Part shown: in pieces, positions 17,356 through 25,162 of the stretch
Numbering within the stretch: the first letter of the stretch is position 1
Layout of the letters: every line of letters starts with the position of its first letter
Source: Bacillus sp. S3
Lineage (GTDB): Bacteria > Bacillota > Bacilli > Bacillales > Cytobacillaceae
DNA: 64,000 nt
Assembly: GCF_005154805.1 (NCBI RefSeq)
Contig: NZ_CP039727.1
Coordinates: 4,585,501 to 4,649,500, forward strand
Direction: 5' to 3'
The notes under the pieces: generated by a model
Database searches by the model: none
What the model was told of the DNA's origin: nothing
What the model saw: the letters and a program-made list of their open reading frames with translations, nothing else
Made by a program: the position numbers and the translations under genes

Positions 17356-18228
17356 CTATCGAAGAACAGCTCTCGCTGCTGCACGTTCTAATACACGTAT
17401 TGCATAGGTGATGCATAAATCTTTTCGATATTCACTTGTTGCATGGATATCCGGCTCTGGATCAACCAAGTCAGCAATTTGATTGCAGCATTCTGCGATA
17501 TACGCAGGATCCGGGACTTTTCCAACCAATTCATCTGTCACTTCATTCAATAGGACAGGAACTCCATCCACCCCACCTAAGCAGAGTGTTGCTGCCTCGA
17601 CTGTCCCATCTTCGCTCAAGGTAACAGAGGCTGCGGCAAGGACGATGGCAAAGTCTCCTTTTCGTAAGGTAAATTCATCAATGGCATATCCAGTTCTTGC
17701 AGGAGAAATCGGTATGTCAATCGATACTAAAATCTCATTCATTTCAATCGTCGTGGTCAAATAGGTCAAAAAGAATTCGTCTGTCGTAAGCGTCCGCACA
17801 CCCTCTGATGAAGCAAGGGTAATCGTCGCGCCAAGTGTAGTCAGCATAACCGGAAGCTCTGCTGTTGGATCGGCATGGGCCACACTGCCGCCAATCGTCC
17901 CTCGGGAACGAATTTGCGAATGGCCAATTAATTTCATCCCCTCTGTAAGCAAGGGACAAACTCGTTCGATTTCTTTTGACTCTTCAACCTGAAAGTGGCG
18001 GGTCAATCCGCCAATTTGAATGCCTGTGTCCGTCACCCGAATGTAATCTAGTTCTGCGATGTTGTTGATGTCGATCAATACTTGAGGACGAGCTAAGCGC
18101 ATATTCATCATAGGAATAAGGCTTTGTCCTCCCGACATAATTTTCGCATCATAGCCAAATTCATCCAATAAATCCAACGCTTCTTCAAGTTCAACTGGAG
18201 AATGATAGTCAAATACCGCTGGTTTCAC
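17356..18228 (-). CDS. molybdenum hydroxylase medium subunit, FAD-binding
   Basis: 290 aa CoxM/XdhB-type subunit. The FAD-binding segment has AKIMSGGQSLIPMMNMRLA (about residues 30-50) and the TIGGSVAHADPTAELP motif (about 110-125), both typical for the family. A CO-dehydrogenase flavoprotein C-terminal domain follows (ATLCLGGVDGVP). It transfers electrons from the [2Fe-2S] subunit to an unknown acceptor. It is the second gene of the long minus-strand operon, 42 bp after the CoxG-like gene. Confidence 0.92.
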   Translation of the reverse strand: MKPAVFDYHSPVELEEALDLLDEFGYDAKIMSGGQSLIPMMNMRLARPQVLIDINNIAELDYIRVTDTGIQIGGLTRHFQVEESKEIERVCPLLTEGMKLIGHSQIRSRGTIGGSVAHADPTAELPVMLTTLGATITLASSEGVRTLTTDEFFLTYLTTTIEMNEILVSIDIPISPARTGYAIDEFTLRKGDFAIVLAAASVTLSEDGTVEAATLCLGGVDGVPVLLNEVTDELVGKVPDPAYIAECCNQIADLVDPEPDIHATSEYRKDLCITYAIRVLERAAARAVLR

Positions 18229-18270
18229 GTTATACCCTCTTTCCTGGAAAGGTTGTTTACCATTTTTCTA

Positions 18271-18720
18271 TTACATGGCTGTTCTAGTATTGATTTCCTT
18301 TGCAATTTTCTTAAAGAAATCCTTCACGATCATTTTGGCAATACCAGACAAGATCCGCTGTCCCACTCCTGCAATCAAGCCGCCTACCTGTGCTTCCCCG
18401 TCATAGCGAATGGTCCCTTTCGGCTGATTATAATCAAGCTCGACTAAAGCATTTCCTTCAATAAACCCCATCTTGCTGTCAGCCTTCATGATAATTCGAT
18501 ATTGGTTTGGTGCTACTTTTTCCAAGATTTTAATTTCAGCTTCATATTCGCCTCTTACCGCCGCAATCCCTAAGGCAATTTCAGCTTTATAGCTATCCGG
18601 CTCGATTTCCGTCATCGCTTTACATCCAGGTGTTGCTTTCTTCAGTACCTCCGGATCATTCAAAGCGTTCCAAACATCTTCCTGACTCGCATCAACAACT
18701 ATTTCACCTTGTACATTCAT
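18271..18720 (-). CDS. CoxG-like SRPBCC protein
   Basis: 149 aa. The ATG at 18720 follows AAAGGTGG by 8 nt; the frame continues upstream without a start of equal quality. It is a carbon-monoxide-dehydrogenase subunit G type protein: NVQGEIVVDASQEDVWNALN, then DPEVLKKATPGCKAM, AVRGEYEAEI and GEAQVGGLIAGVGQRI. A C-terminal amphipathic stretch (SGIAKMIVKDFFKKIAKEI) fits reports that CoxG helps anchor such hydroxylases to the membrane. It is the first gene of the operon, so the promoter should lie within 18721-18913. Confidence 0.85.
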   Translation of the reverse strand: MNVQGEIVVDASQEDVWNALNDPEVLKKATPGCKAMTEIEPDSYKAEIALGIAAVRGEYEAEIKILEKVAPNQYRIIMKADSKMGFIEGNALVELDYNQPKGTIRYDGEAQVGGLIAGVGQRILSGIAKMIVKDFFKKIAKEINTRTAM

Positions 18721-18913
18721 TATGAAAACCACCTTTACTAAAATAATTTTTCTCCACCTGCACGCGAACGAAGTGGGTGAAGGTAACCGTATAATTATCA
18801 GAATTTTCACTTCTTAAGAAAATAATAAAATATATTATATATAATTGTGAAATACCTAAATCTTATGAAGTGATAAGATTTCTTTATTTGCACTATGTTA
18901 ATGTTGTTAACTT
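18721..18913. promoter_or_regulatory. AT-rich upstream region of the pyridine operon
   Basis: No gene is seen. It is AT-rich, with stretches such as AATAAAATATATTATATAT, and should contain the minus-strand promoter of the coxG-to-gntR operon. I cannot fix -35/-10 boxes with confidence. Confidence 0.35.
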
Positions 18914-19046
18914 GGCAGTTGATTTCCACTCCAGGCGCAAGCGGTTCGCGGGGCGGGCGGTGAGCCTCCTCGGCGCTAAAGCGCCTGTGGGGTCTCACCT
19001 GTCCCGCTGCTCCCGAAGGAGTCTCGCGCCTTCCGTTCCAATCAAC
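18914..19046. repeat. dispersed GC-rich repeat element, copy 3 (inverted)
   Basis: Reverse-complement orientation relative to the copies at 346 and 6879: it begins GGCAGTTGATTTCC and ends TTCCAATCAAC, with GGCGCTAAAGCGCC in the centre. Flanks (GTTAAC on one side, AACAATAATCTTTAACC on the other) resemble the ends of the short element at 8937-9009. It sits between the pyridine operon and the xdhC-like gene. Confidence 0.85.
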
Positions 19047-19162
19047 TTAGTTATAAAACCAACAATAATCTTTAACCCGACACATGTTATAAAAAAAGCT
19101 TTCCTAAAGTATCAAATGATCTTTAGGAAAGCTTTCATTACTTCTACCAATTCAATCCGAGC

Positions 19163-20251
19163 CTATATCCAGCACGCGGCGGGACTTTGTTTTTTCATCT
19201 TGGCATTTGCATGATTTCTCACTTTTATTAATTCCGCCAATACACTTATACTGATCTCCTCTGGTCCTTCTGCACCAATAGGCAGGCCGATAGGAGAATG
19301 GATAAACGACAATACATTTTTATCTTTTACTAACCGTTCTGTCCTTCTCTTCGGTCCCAGTACACCAAGATATTTGGGAGGAGCTTGCACGAGGTGCTGC
19401 AAGATTTCCTGATCCCGATTAAAATTATGGGTCATGACGAGGACATAACTGTCAAAAGGGATCTGTCTATTGTTAAAAAATGTTTCTGGATGTTCAATGA
19501 TATGAAGATCAGCTAGCGGGAAATTTTCCTCATTGCACCGGCTGCTTCTAGGGTCGATGACGGTAACGGAAAAATCCAATTGGGAAGCTTGTGTGACTAA
19601 TGGTTCAGCGTCAGGGCCAGCCCCAAATACATATAAATGGTCTTTCGGCTGGTACCGTTCAAATAAGAAATCACTTTCTAGTTCTTCAATATAGATCAAT
19701 TTTACTTTCGTTCCACTAAGAACAAAGTCCTGCACATAAGTGGTCAACTTTTGAGCAATTTCATGGTTAGCGGACTCCGCGCAAATGTCTCCGTTATCGG
19801 AATAAAGGACGACAGATTCCTGCTTTTCTGCGTTAATCGTTTTTACCGATACAACAGGTAAACCATTGTTTAGTTGTTCGTCAACATATCGCCATAGCAG
19901 CGTATTTGGCTGTAATGTATTTAATTCCCAGCCGATTGGTTCAATATAAACCTCGATGTTTCCATCACATCCAGCACTTTGCCCCCAAGAAAGATCGTCT
20001 TCAGATCGTAAATCATATTGGACATTTTTCGGATGAAGGGTTTGAATGACTTCCTGTGCCTGATAGAGTAAATCTTCTTCCAAGCACCCCGCACTGATGG
20101 TCCCGAAATAACTGCTATCTTCGCCGATGAGCATTTTGGCTCCTTCCCGTCTATAGGCAGAGCCATCGACACGGATAATGGTGGCCATCGCAAAAATTCG
20201 ATCCTTCTTATCCTTCATGCTTTTTAATAACCTGCAGATATCATTCATCAT
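19163..20251 (-). CDS. XdhC/CoxI-family Mo hydroxylase maturation protein
   Basis: 362 aa from the ATG at 20251, which follows AGGGAG at good spacing; earlier in-frame starts lack a site. The XdhC N-terminal domain is seen as MATIIRVDGSAYRREGAKM, GTISAGCLEEDL and WGQSAGCDGNIEVYIEP. A C-terminal Rossmann domain has LYVFGAGPDAEPLV and VLGPKRRTERL. XdhC proteins bind the molybdenum cofactor, promote its sulfuration and insert it into hydroxylases, matching the two large subunits nearby. It is transcribed divergently from the LysR gene across an operator-like palindrome. Confidence 0.88.
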   Translation of the reverse strand: MMNDICRLLKSMKDKKDRIFAMATIIRVDGSAYRREGAKMLIGEDSSYFGTISAGCLEEDLLYQAQEVIQTLHPKNVQYDLRSEDDLSWGQSAGCDGNIEVYIEPIGWELNTLQPNTLLWRYVDEQLNNGLPVVSVKTINAEKQESVVLYSDNGDICAESANHEIAQKLTTYVQDFVLSGTKVKLIYIEELESDFLFERYQPKDHLYVFGAGPDAEPLVTQASQLDFSVTVIDPRSSRCNEENFPLADLHIIEHPETFFNNRQIPFDSYVLVMTHNFNRDQEILQHLVQAPPKYLGVLGPKRRTERLVKDKNVLSFIHSPIGLPIGAEGPEEISISVLAELIKVRNHANAKMKKQSPAACWI

Positions 20252-20310
20252 CAAACACTCCCTATCAAAATTTGAGAACGCTAACATTTTTATTTACTAA
20301 TTGTGATTAC

Positions 20311-20331
20311 CTATTTACATATAGTAAATAG
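20311..20331. promoter_or_regulatory. perfect palindrome between divergent xdhC-like and LysR genes
   Basis: CTATTTAC-ATATA-GTAAATAG is a perfect 8-5-8 inverted repeat in the 141-bp divergent gap. It contains the T-N11-A type spacing favoured by LysR proteins, and TATTTACTAA nearby resembles a half site. It is the likely binding site of the adjacent LysR regulator. Confidence 0.6.
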
Positions 20332-20392
20332 ATGATATAATAATTTTATAAAATTATCAATATTCTAAATAATTGTTTTTCCAGAGAAGGAG

Positions 20393-21280
20393 ATGTTTTT
20401 CATAAACTTACTTTATTTAGAAACGTTCTTAATTGTTTGTAATAATGGAAACTTTACGGAAGCGGCAAAACATCTTTTTGTACCCCAGCCAACCATCTCC
20501 AATAGAATTAGTTACCTAGAAGAAGAACTGGGCCAAGAATTATTTGTAAGAGGAAAAAAAGGAAAACGAAGTGTGGAATTAACTAGAGCAGGTAAACTAT
20601 TTCTCCCGTATGCAGAACAAGTGATTGAAACGCTAAACACCGCAAAAAGTGAAATAAATCAGGATGCGAATGGCAGCCTGATGACCGTTGGCAGTTCGAT
20701 TGCCTTGACCCATCCTTATATTTATCAAAAAATTAATTTGCTTAATCGAGTACATAACAGGAATATTAATCTTCTGATTATGGACCATTCCCTTATTGCG
20801 AAATCGCTCATGGATGGCATACTGGACATGGCTTTTGTAACGGAGCCCATCGTCAATAAACAATTAGAATCCTACCCTGTGTTACGTGAAAAGTATGGGT
20901 TAATCGTCTCAAAGCAGCATCCGCTTGCCAAAAAATCATGCTTGGAGAACATAGAAGAATTAGAAGAGGAATATTTAATTTTCTACAAATCTTTTTCAAA
21001 AGATCAAACGGTATTAAGAAATATTAAGTGTAAAAGATGGATTACGACTAATCAAATTGAACTAGTGAACGACCTGATTCATAACCAAAATGCCGTGTCG
21101 TTTCTCCCTCCGCATGCTTTCAATAATGAAATTAAAAAGGGAAAACTGGTGCACATCCCGATTCATGAAAGTTTGCTAGTGTGTGAAATTCAATATTACT
21201 TAGCATGCAGAAGAAATGAACTCTTCTATGAAGATATTTTCTTATCCGAAGCGAAGCCGGAAAAAGTAGCAATCAGATAG
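20393..21280 (+). CDS. LysR-family transcriptional regulator
   Basis: 295 aa: N-terminal winged HTH (LYLETFLIVCNNGNFTEAAK, then QPTISNRISYLEEELGQELF) and a substrate-binding effector domain from about residue 90. The ATG at 20393 is only 1 nt from AGAAGGAG, an unusually short spacing; LysR proteins normally start nearer to NLLYLETF, where only ATA codons occur at good spacing, so the true start is uncertain. Divergent from the xdhC-like gene; probable control of cofactor maturation and perhaps the pyridine operon. Confidence 0.87.
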   Translation: MFFINLLYLETFLIVCNNGNFTEAAKHLFVPQPTISNRISYLEEELGQELFVRGKKGKRSVELTRAGKLFLPYAEQVIETLNTAKSEINQDANGSLMTVGSSIALTHPYIYQKINLLNRVHNRNINLLIMDHSLIAKSLMDGILDMAFVTEPIVNKQLESYPVLREKYGLIVSKQHPLAKKSCLENIEELEEEYLIFYKSFSKDQTVLRNIKCKRWITTNQIELVNDLIHNQNAVSFLPPHAFNNEIKKGKLVHIPIHESLLVCEIQYYLACRRNELFYEDIFLSEAKPEKVAIR

Positions 21281-21405
21281 TTCGTTATACAACAACCGTC
21301 CCTTTGGTTTTCTCTTTTTCTCATGCTTCTTTTTGCTAAAAATGTTTAAATTATCTGAAAAGTGTTTACACTCGTAAGGTAAATTACATTTTTAGAGGTG
21401 GTATT

Positions 21406-22554
21406 TTGAAGAAGCAGGTTTTTTATAGTTTACTTGGAGTTGTTTTGGCAGCTGGGGTTGGGGTTGCATGGTTGTGGGATGGTAAGGATATGGCGAATGA
21501 CCCCGGTAAGAATAAGGATTCCTTTCAGCAAGATGCAAATGAAGTGATGAAAAAGGCAGTTGAGGTATCTGTTTCGGATGACGGCAGTGTGAATGCGAAT
21601 CATTTGAATATCCCATGGACGATTAACAAGAATGGCAGTTTGTTTTTCTTAAGTCAGCGGGAGGGCTCGGTCATTCAAATCGACGGAGATCTTGGCTTAG
21701 TGAAAGTCCAGGATGTAAAGGTTTCAAAAGATATTTTCCATGAAGGGGAAGGCGGTTTCTTAGGGTTTACACTAGCGCCTGATTTTGAAAAATCAAAGAT
21801 GGCCTATGCGTTTCATACCTATCAGAAAGACGGGAAAACCTTGAACCGAATTGTTTCATTGAAACTTCAAAACGATACGTGGCAGGAAGATAAAGTCCTT
21901 TTAGAGGGAATCCCTGGTGGAGCGGTGAATAGCGGTGGCCGGATTAAAATTGGGCCAGACGGAATGCTGTATGCCACTACAGGTGACATTGGCAAGTCAG
22001 ACAACTCGCAAAATCTTGACAGTTTAGCCGGAAAAATTTTAAGAATGACGGTAAGTGGCGAAGTCCCAACCGACAATCCATATAAAAATTCCTATATTTA
22101 CTCCTATGGTCATCGCAACCCTCAGGGATTAGCGTGGGACAATGAGGGAAATCTTTATAGTTCAGAGCACGGCGAATCGGGACATGATGAAATAAACATG
22201 ATTCAGGCAGGGAAAAATTATGGCTGGCCGGTTATTCAAGGGGATGAAGAAGCAGAAGGCATGATGAAGCCGATTCTTCAATCCGGGGATAACACGTGGG
22301 CACCATCGGGAATGGCTTTTAATAATGGAAAACTGTATGTTGCTTCTTTAGCCGGCAAGAAACTCTTTACGTATGACGTCGCAAGTAAACAATTTGAGGA
22401 GTTTTACGGAGATGCCGGCAGATTACGGGATGTTCTGATTGATCACAATGAGCTATTCACCATTACCAGTAACCGTGACAAACGAGGGAAACCAACCGAT
22501 AAAGATGATCGGTTAATTCATCTTTCCTTAACGGAAAAGGCCTCTACAAATTAA
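21406..22554 (+). CDS. secreted glucose/sorbosone dehydrogenase-family protein (PQQ-type beta-propeller)
   Basis: 382 aa, TTG start with GAGGTGG upstream. The N-terminus VFYSLLGVVLAAGVGVAWLW is a single hydrophobic signal or anchor, so the protein acts outside the membrane. The body has the GSDH propeller repeats: GGFLGFTLAPDF, GGRIKIGPDGMLYATTGD, GHRNPQGLAWD and HGESGHDEINMIQAGKNYGW. Relatives are soluble aldose dehydrogenases using PQQ, although some members have no demonstrated activity. It converges on a second quinoprotein gene across a shared terminator. No PQQ biosynthesis genes are in the window. Confidence 0.82.
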   Translation: MKKQVFYSLLGVVLAAGVGVAWLWDGKDMANDPGKNKDSFQQDANEVMKKAVEVSVSDDGSVNANHLNIPWTINKNGSLFFLSQREGSVIQIDGDLGLVKVQDVKVSKDIFHEGEGGFLGFTLAPDFEKSKMAYAFHTYQKDGKTLNRIVSLKLQNDTWQEDKVLLEGIPGGAVNSGGRIKIGPDGMLYATTGDIGKSDNSQNLDSLAGKILRMTVSGEVPTDNPYKNSYIYSYGHRNPQGLAWDNEGNLYSSEHGESGHDEINMIQAGKNYGWPVIQGDEEAEGMMKPILQSGDNTWAPSGMAFNNGKLYVASLAGKKLFTYDVASKQFEEFYGDAGRLRDVLIDHNELFTITSNRDKRGKPTDKDDRLIHLSLTEKASTN

Positions 22555-22561
22555 GTATTCG

Positions 22562-22604
22562 AAAAAAGGTAATCGTCCACTTACAAGGGACGATTACCTT
22601 TTTT
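22562..22604. terminator. bidirectional terminator between two quinoprotein genes
   Basis: A 17-bp perfect stem (AAAAAAGGTAATCGTCC / GGACGATTACCTTTTTT) with A-tract and T-tract ends serves both convergent genes. Confidence 0.92.
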
Positions 22605-22608
22605 CTAT

Positions 22609-24873
22609 TTATTTGCCGCCAAGGCTCTTTACATATTCCGATACCGCTTTGATCTCATCATCTGACAATGTATCCTTAAATGGCGGCATTTGGCCTTTTC
22701 CGTTCTTCACCTGTTTAATGATGGCATTCAAATCCATTTTCGTCTGCTGAAGATTTGGACCATTGTGTCCGCCAGCACCTTCAGCACCATGGCAAGCTAA
22801 GCAATTATTTTTATAGACTGTTTCTCCGGCTGCCACGTTGGTTTCCTCTTTTGTTGTTTTCTTTTGGTCGGCAGCTTGCTGCTTTTCTTTATCAGCGGCC
22901 GTCTGTTTGACAGGTGATACATTGATTTTTTTCTTTGGAATATCCTTTACAGCACCATATTTACCCTCTAATGAAAATGTATAGATTTTATCCCCGTGTT
23001 TTGAACCTGCTAGTGTATTTCCGGCAGCATAGATGGAGATATATTGTTTTCCGTCCACTTCATAGGTGATTGGCGGGGCATTTGCTCCGGCATCGGTCTT
23101 AAACTCCCATATTTGGTCACCATTGGACGCATCGTACGCTATAATCCGCCCGTCATTATGTCCGGTGAATACCAGGTTTCCTTTTGTGGTTAAAATACCG
23201 CTGTAGGCAATCGCATCCCACTTCTTTTGCCAAACGATTTTATTCGTTTTAATATCGAGTGCAGTCACGGTGCCGCGGCCTGGAGAGTTTTCAACTGGCT
23301 GCCAGACACTGCCGATCCATTCTTTCCCTTCCTTAAATCGCTCATCTTTATCTTCTCCATAATGAGCAAAGGCAAAATAATTGTCATTACCTAACACGTA
23401 AAAATACTCGGTGTTCGGGTTATAGGCTGATGGCGGCCAGTTTGCCCCTCCTTGAGGCGAAGGCTTAAGAGTTAGCGGCTTATCCCAGAACGGAGTAAAA
23501 ATACTGCCATAATCTCCTTTAAAATCTGGTGGTAAATCGCGTTTCACATCTTCCTCCGTCACCTTTTGCGGTACAAAGGCATCTCCAATTGGAATGGGCT
23601 GAGTTGGGGATGTCTTTTGATTCGCATTTTGCGGAACCGGTTTTTCCTCAATCCCTACAAGCGGTTTTCCGTTTGTGCGGTCTAAAAGATAGAGCCATCC
23701 TGTTTTTCCGGCTTGTGCTATTCCCTTTTTCATTTGACCATTCATTTCTACATCATATAAAACAACCGGGTTGGCCGGGTCTAAATCCCAAATATCATGG
23801 TGTACTTCCTGGAAATGCCATTTATAATCCCCTGTATTGGCATCCAGGGCCAGAACGGAGTTGGCAAACAAATTATCTCCTTCCCTGTTACTGCCATCAA
23901 GGTCTGGGGATGTATTCCCAGTTGAAAAATAAATCATGCCTAATTCCGGGTCAATAGCTGGCGTCTGCCATACCGGCGCTCCGCCTGTCAGCCAAGTCCT
24001 GCTTCCCTCCGGCCAGGTTTCGCTCCCTTTTTCACCCGGTGCAGGCAGGGTATAGTGTCGCCAAATTTGTCTGCCCAACTCTGAATCATAGGCGGCGACA
24101 AACCCTCTAATTCCATATTCGCCCCCGGCAATTCCTGTGTAGACTTTGCCATCATAATAGAGGGGAGCGCTTGTAATCGTATAACCTTTTTCCCAATTTT
24201 CGACCTGTGTCTCCCAAACCACTTTCCCGGTTTTTTGATCTAAGGCAACCAGTCTTGCATCGAGGAGCCCGACAAATACCTTTCCATCTCCAAGTGCAAC
24301 TCCGCGGCTTGTCCATCCGCAGCAGACCGTATTTAATTCGTCAGCAAGCTGCGGACGGTATTCCCAAATCATTTTTCCCGTTTTGGCATCAAGCGCTTGG
24401 ACTTGATTCGCTCCAGTAATGGTGAACATCACGCCATCATAGACAAGCGGTGTCGCTTCACCCGAATATTTAAATTGAGTACCGGAACCTAGACTCGTGA
24501 CCCATTCCACTTTTAAATTTTTTACATTTCCCGTCTTAATTTGATCCAGTGGAGAATAGCGGCTGTTGTGGATATCTCCGCCATTCGTTACCCAATTCCC
24601 TGATGGGGGCTTGGATAGCTCGTCGGCGGCAAACCTTGGTGCAACCTTACCTTTGTAATCCGTATGCTGATAGGATTGATAATTGGTGTCAGCCAATTTT
24701 TCCTTTGTCTTCGTCACACCCGTATTCTGCTTACTATCCTCCCCTTTATCCCCATTCTGTTCGGTCGATTTTGACTCATTTTTTCCAGGCTGTTGCCCAG
24801 CCTGACAAGCAGCCAGCATAAGGGCAGCAATCAAAGCAACAATCAAACTATATATCCATCCAGACTTCCTCAT
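22609..24873 (-). CDS. PQQ-dependent quinohemoprotein dehydrogenase, lipoprotein
   Basis: 754 aa, ATG with AAGGGGTG upstream. A lipoprotein signal ends LMLAAC23. An eight-bladed quinoprotein propeller covers about residues 90-640, with vicinal C184-C185 (NTVCCGW), and metal ligands E252 (GGEYGIRG), N320 (FSTGNTSP) and catalytic D363 (HHDIWDLD). A further Asp follows at 365. A lysine-rich linker leads to a C-terminal c-type cytochrome, C691-L-A-C694-H695, with a Met ligand likely in GQMPPF. It would oxidise an alcohol or sugar outside the membrane and pass electrons through its own haem. The exact substrate is unknown. Confidence 0.88.
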   Translation of the reverse strand: MRKSGWIYSLIVALIAALMLAACQAGQQPGKNESKSTEQNGDKGEDSKQNTGVTKTKEKLADTNYQSYQHTDYKGKVAPRFAADELSKPPSGNWVTNGGDIHNSRYSPLDQIKTGNVKNLKVEWVTSLGSGTQFKYSGEATPLVYDGVMFTITGANQVQALDAKTGKMIWEYRPQLADELNTVCCGWTSRGVALGDGKVFVGLLDARLVALDQKTGKVVWETQVENWEKGYTITSAPLYYDGKVYTGIAGGEYGIRGFVAAYDSELGRQIWRHYTLPAPGEKGSETWPEGSRTWLTGGAPVWQTPAIDPELGMIYFSTGNTSPDLDGSNREGDNLFANSVLALDANTGDYKWHFQEVHHDIWDLDPANPVVLYDVEMNGQMKKGIAQAGKTGWLYLLDRTNGKPLVGIEEKPVPQNANQKTSPTQPIPIGDAFVPQKVTEEDVKRDLPPDFKGDYGSIFTPFWDKPLTLKPSPQGGANWPPSAYNPNTEYFYVLGNDNYFAFAHYGEDKDERFKEGKEWIGSVWQPVENSPGRGTVTALDIKTNKIVWQKKWDAIAYSGILTTKGNLVFTGHNDGRIIAYDASNGDQIWEFKTDAGANAPPITYEVDGKQYISIYAAGNTLAGSKHGDKIYTFSLEGKYGAVKDIPKKKINVSPVKQTAADKEKQQAADQKKTTKEETNVAAGETVYKNNCLACHGAEGAGGHNGPNLQQTKMDLNAIIKQVKNGKGQMPPFKDTLSDDEIKAVSEYVKSLGGK

Positions 24874-25162
24874 CTTTAAAGCACCCCTTCCATATAAAAA
24901 TCATTGCGTTACCTTGACAATAATTTACCCGTATAGAAATAAATTAATCGTTAAAAAAGCGGAAGCGCCCTCCTTTGCTACTTCCTTCGTTCTGCACCAG
25001 TCCTTATCATTTATTGTAGAACGTGGCATTATCAAAAAAATCTATAAATCATTAAACATACTCAACTAGAAAAACCCGAAGACTAAAATCTAGTCTTCGG
25101 GTTTTTCTATAACATGATTAAGCTTTCCATCCATCCTTCTTCATGGAACGTGTTCTACAATT
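24874..25162. terminator. intergenic region with a strong terminator at 25068-25108
   Basis: AGAAAAACCCGAAGACTA (25068-25085) and TAGTCTTCGGGTTTTTCT (25091-25108) form a perfect 18-bp stem with a 5-nt loop. It would end the minus-strand transcript of the quinoprotein's upstream neighbour, the GH101 gene. The rest (24874-25067) should hold the quinoprotein promoter; no other gene is seen. Confidence 0.85.

Noticed and set aside
22609..24873. Firm call of a lanthanide-dependent methanol or ethanol dehydrogenase
   Set aside because: The +2 Asp also occurs in membrane glucose dehydrogenases, and substrate pocket residues cannot be judged without alignment. Kept only as a finding.
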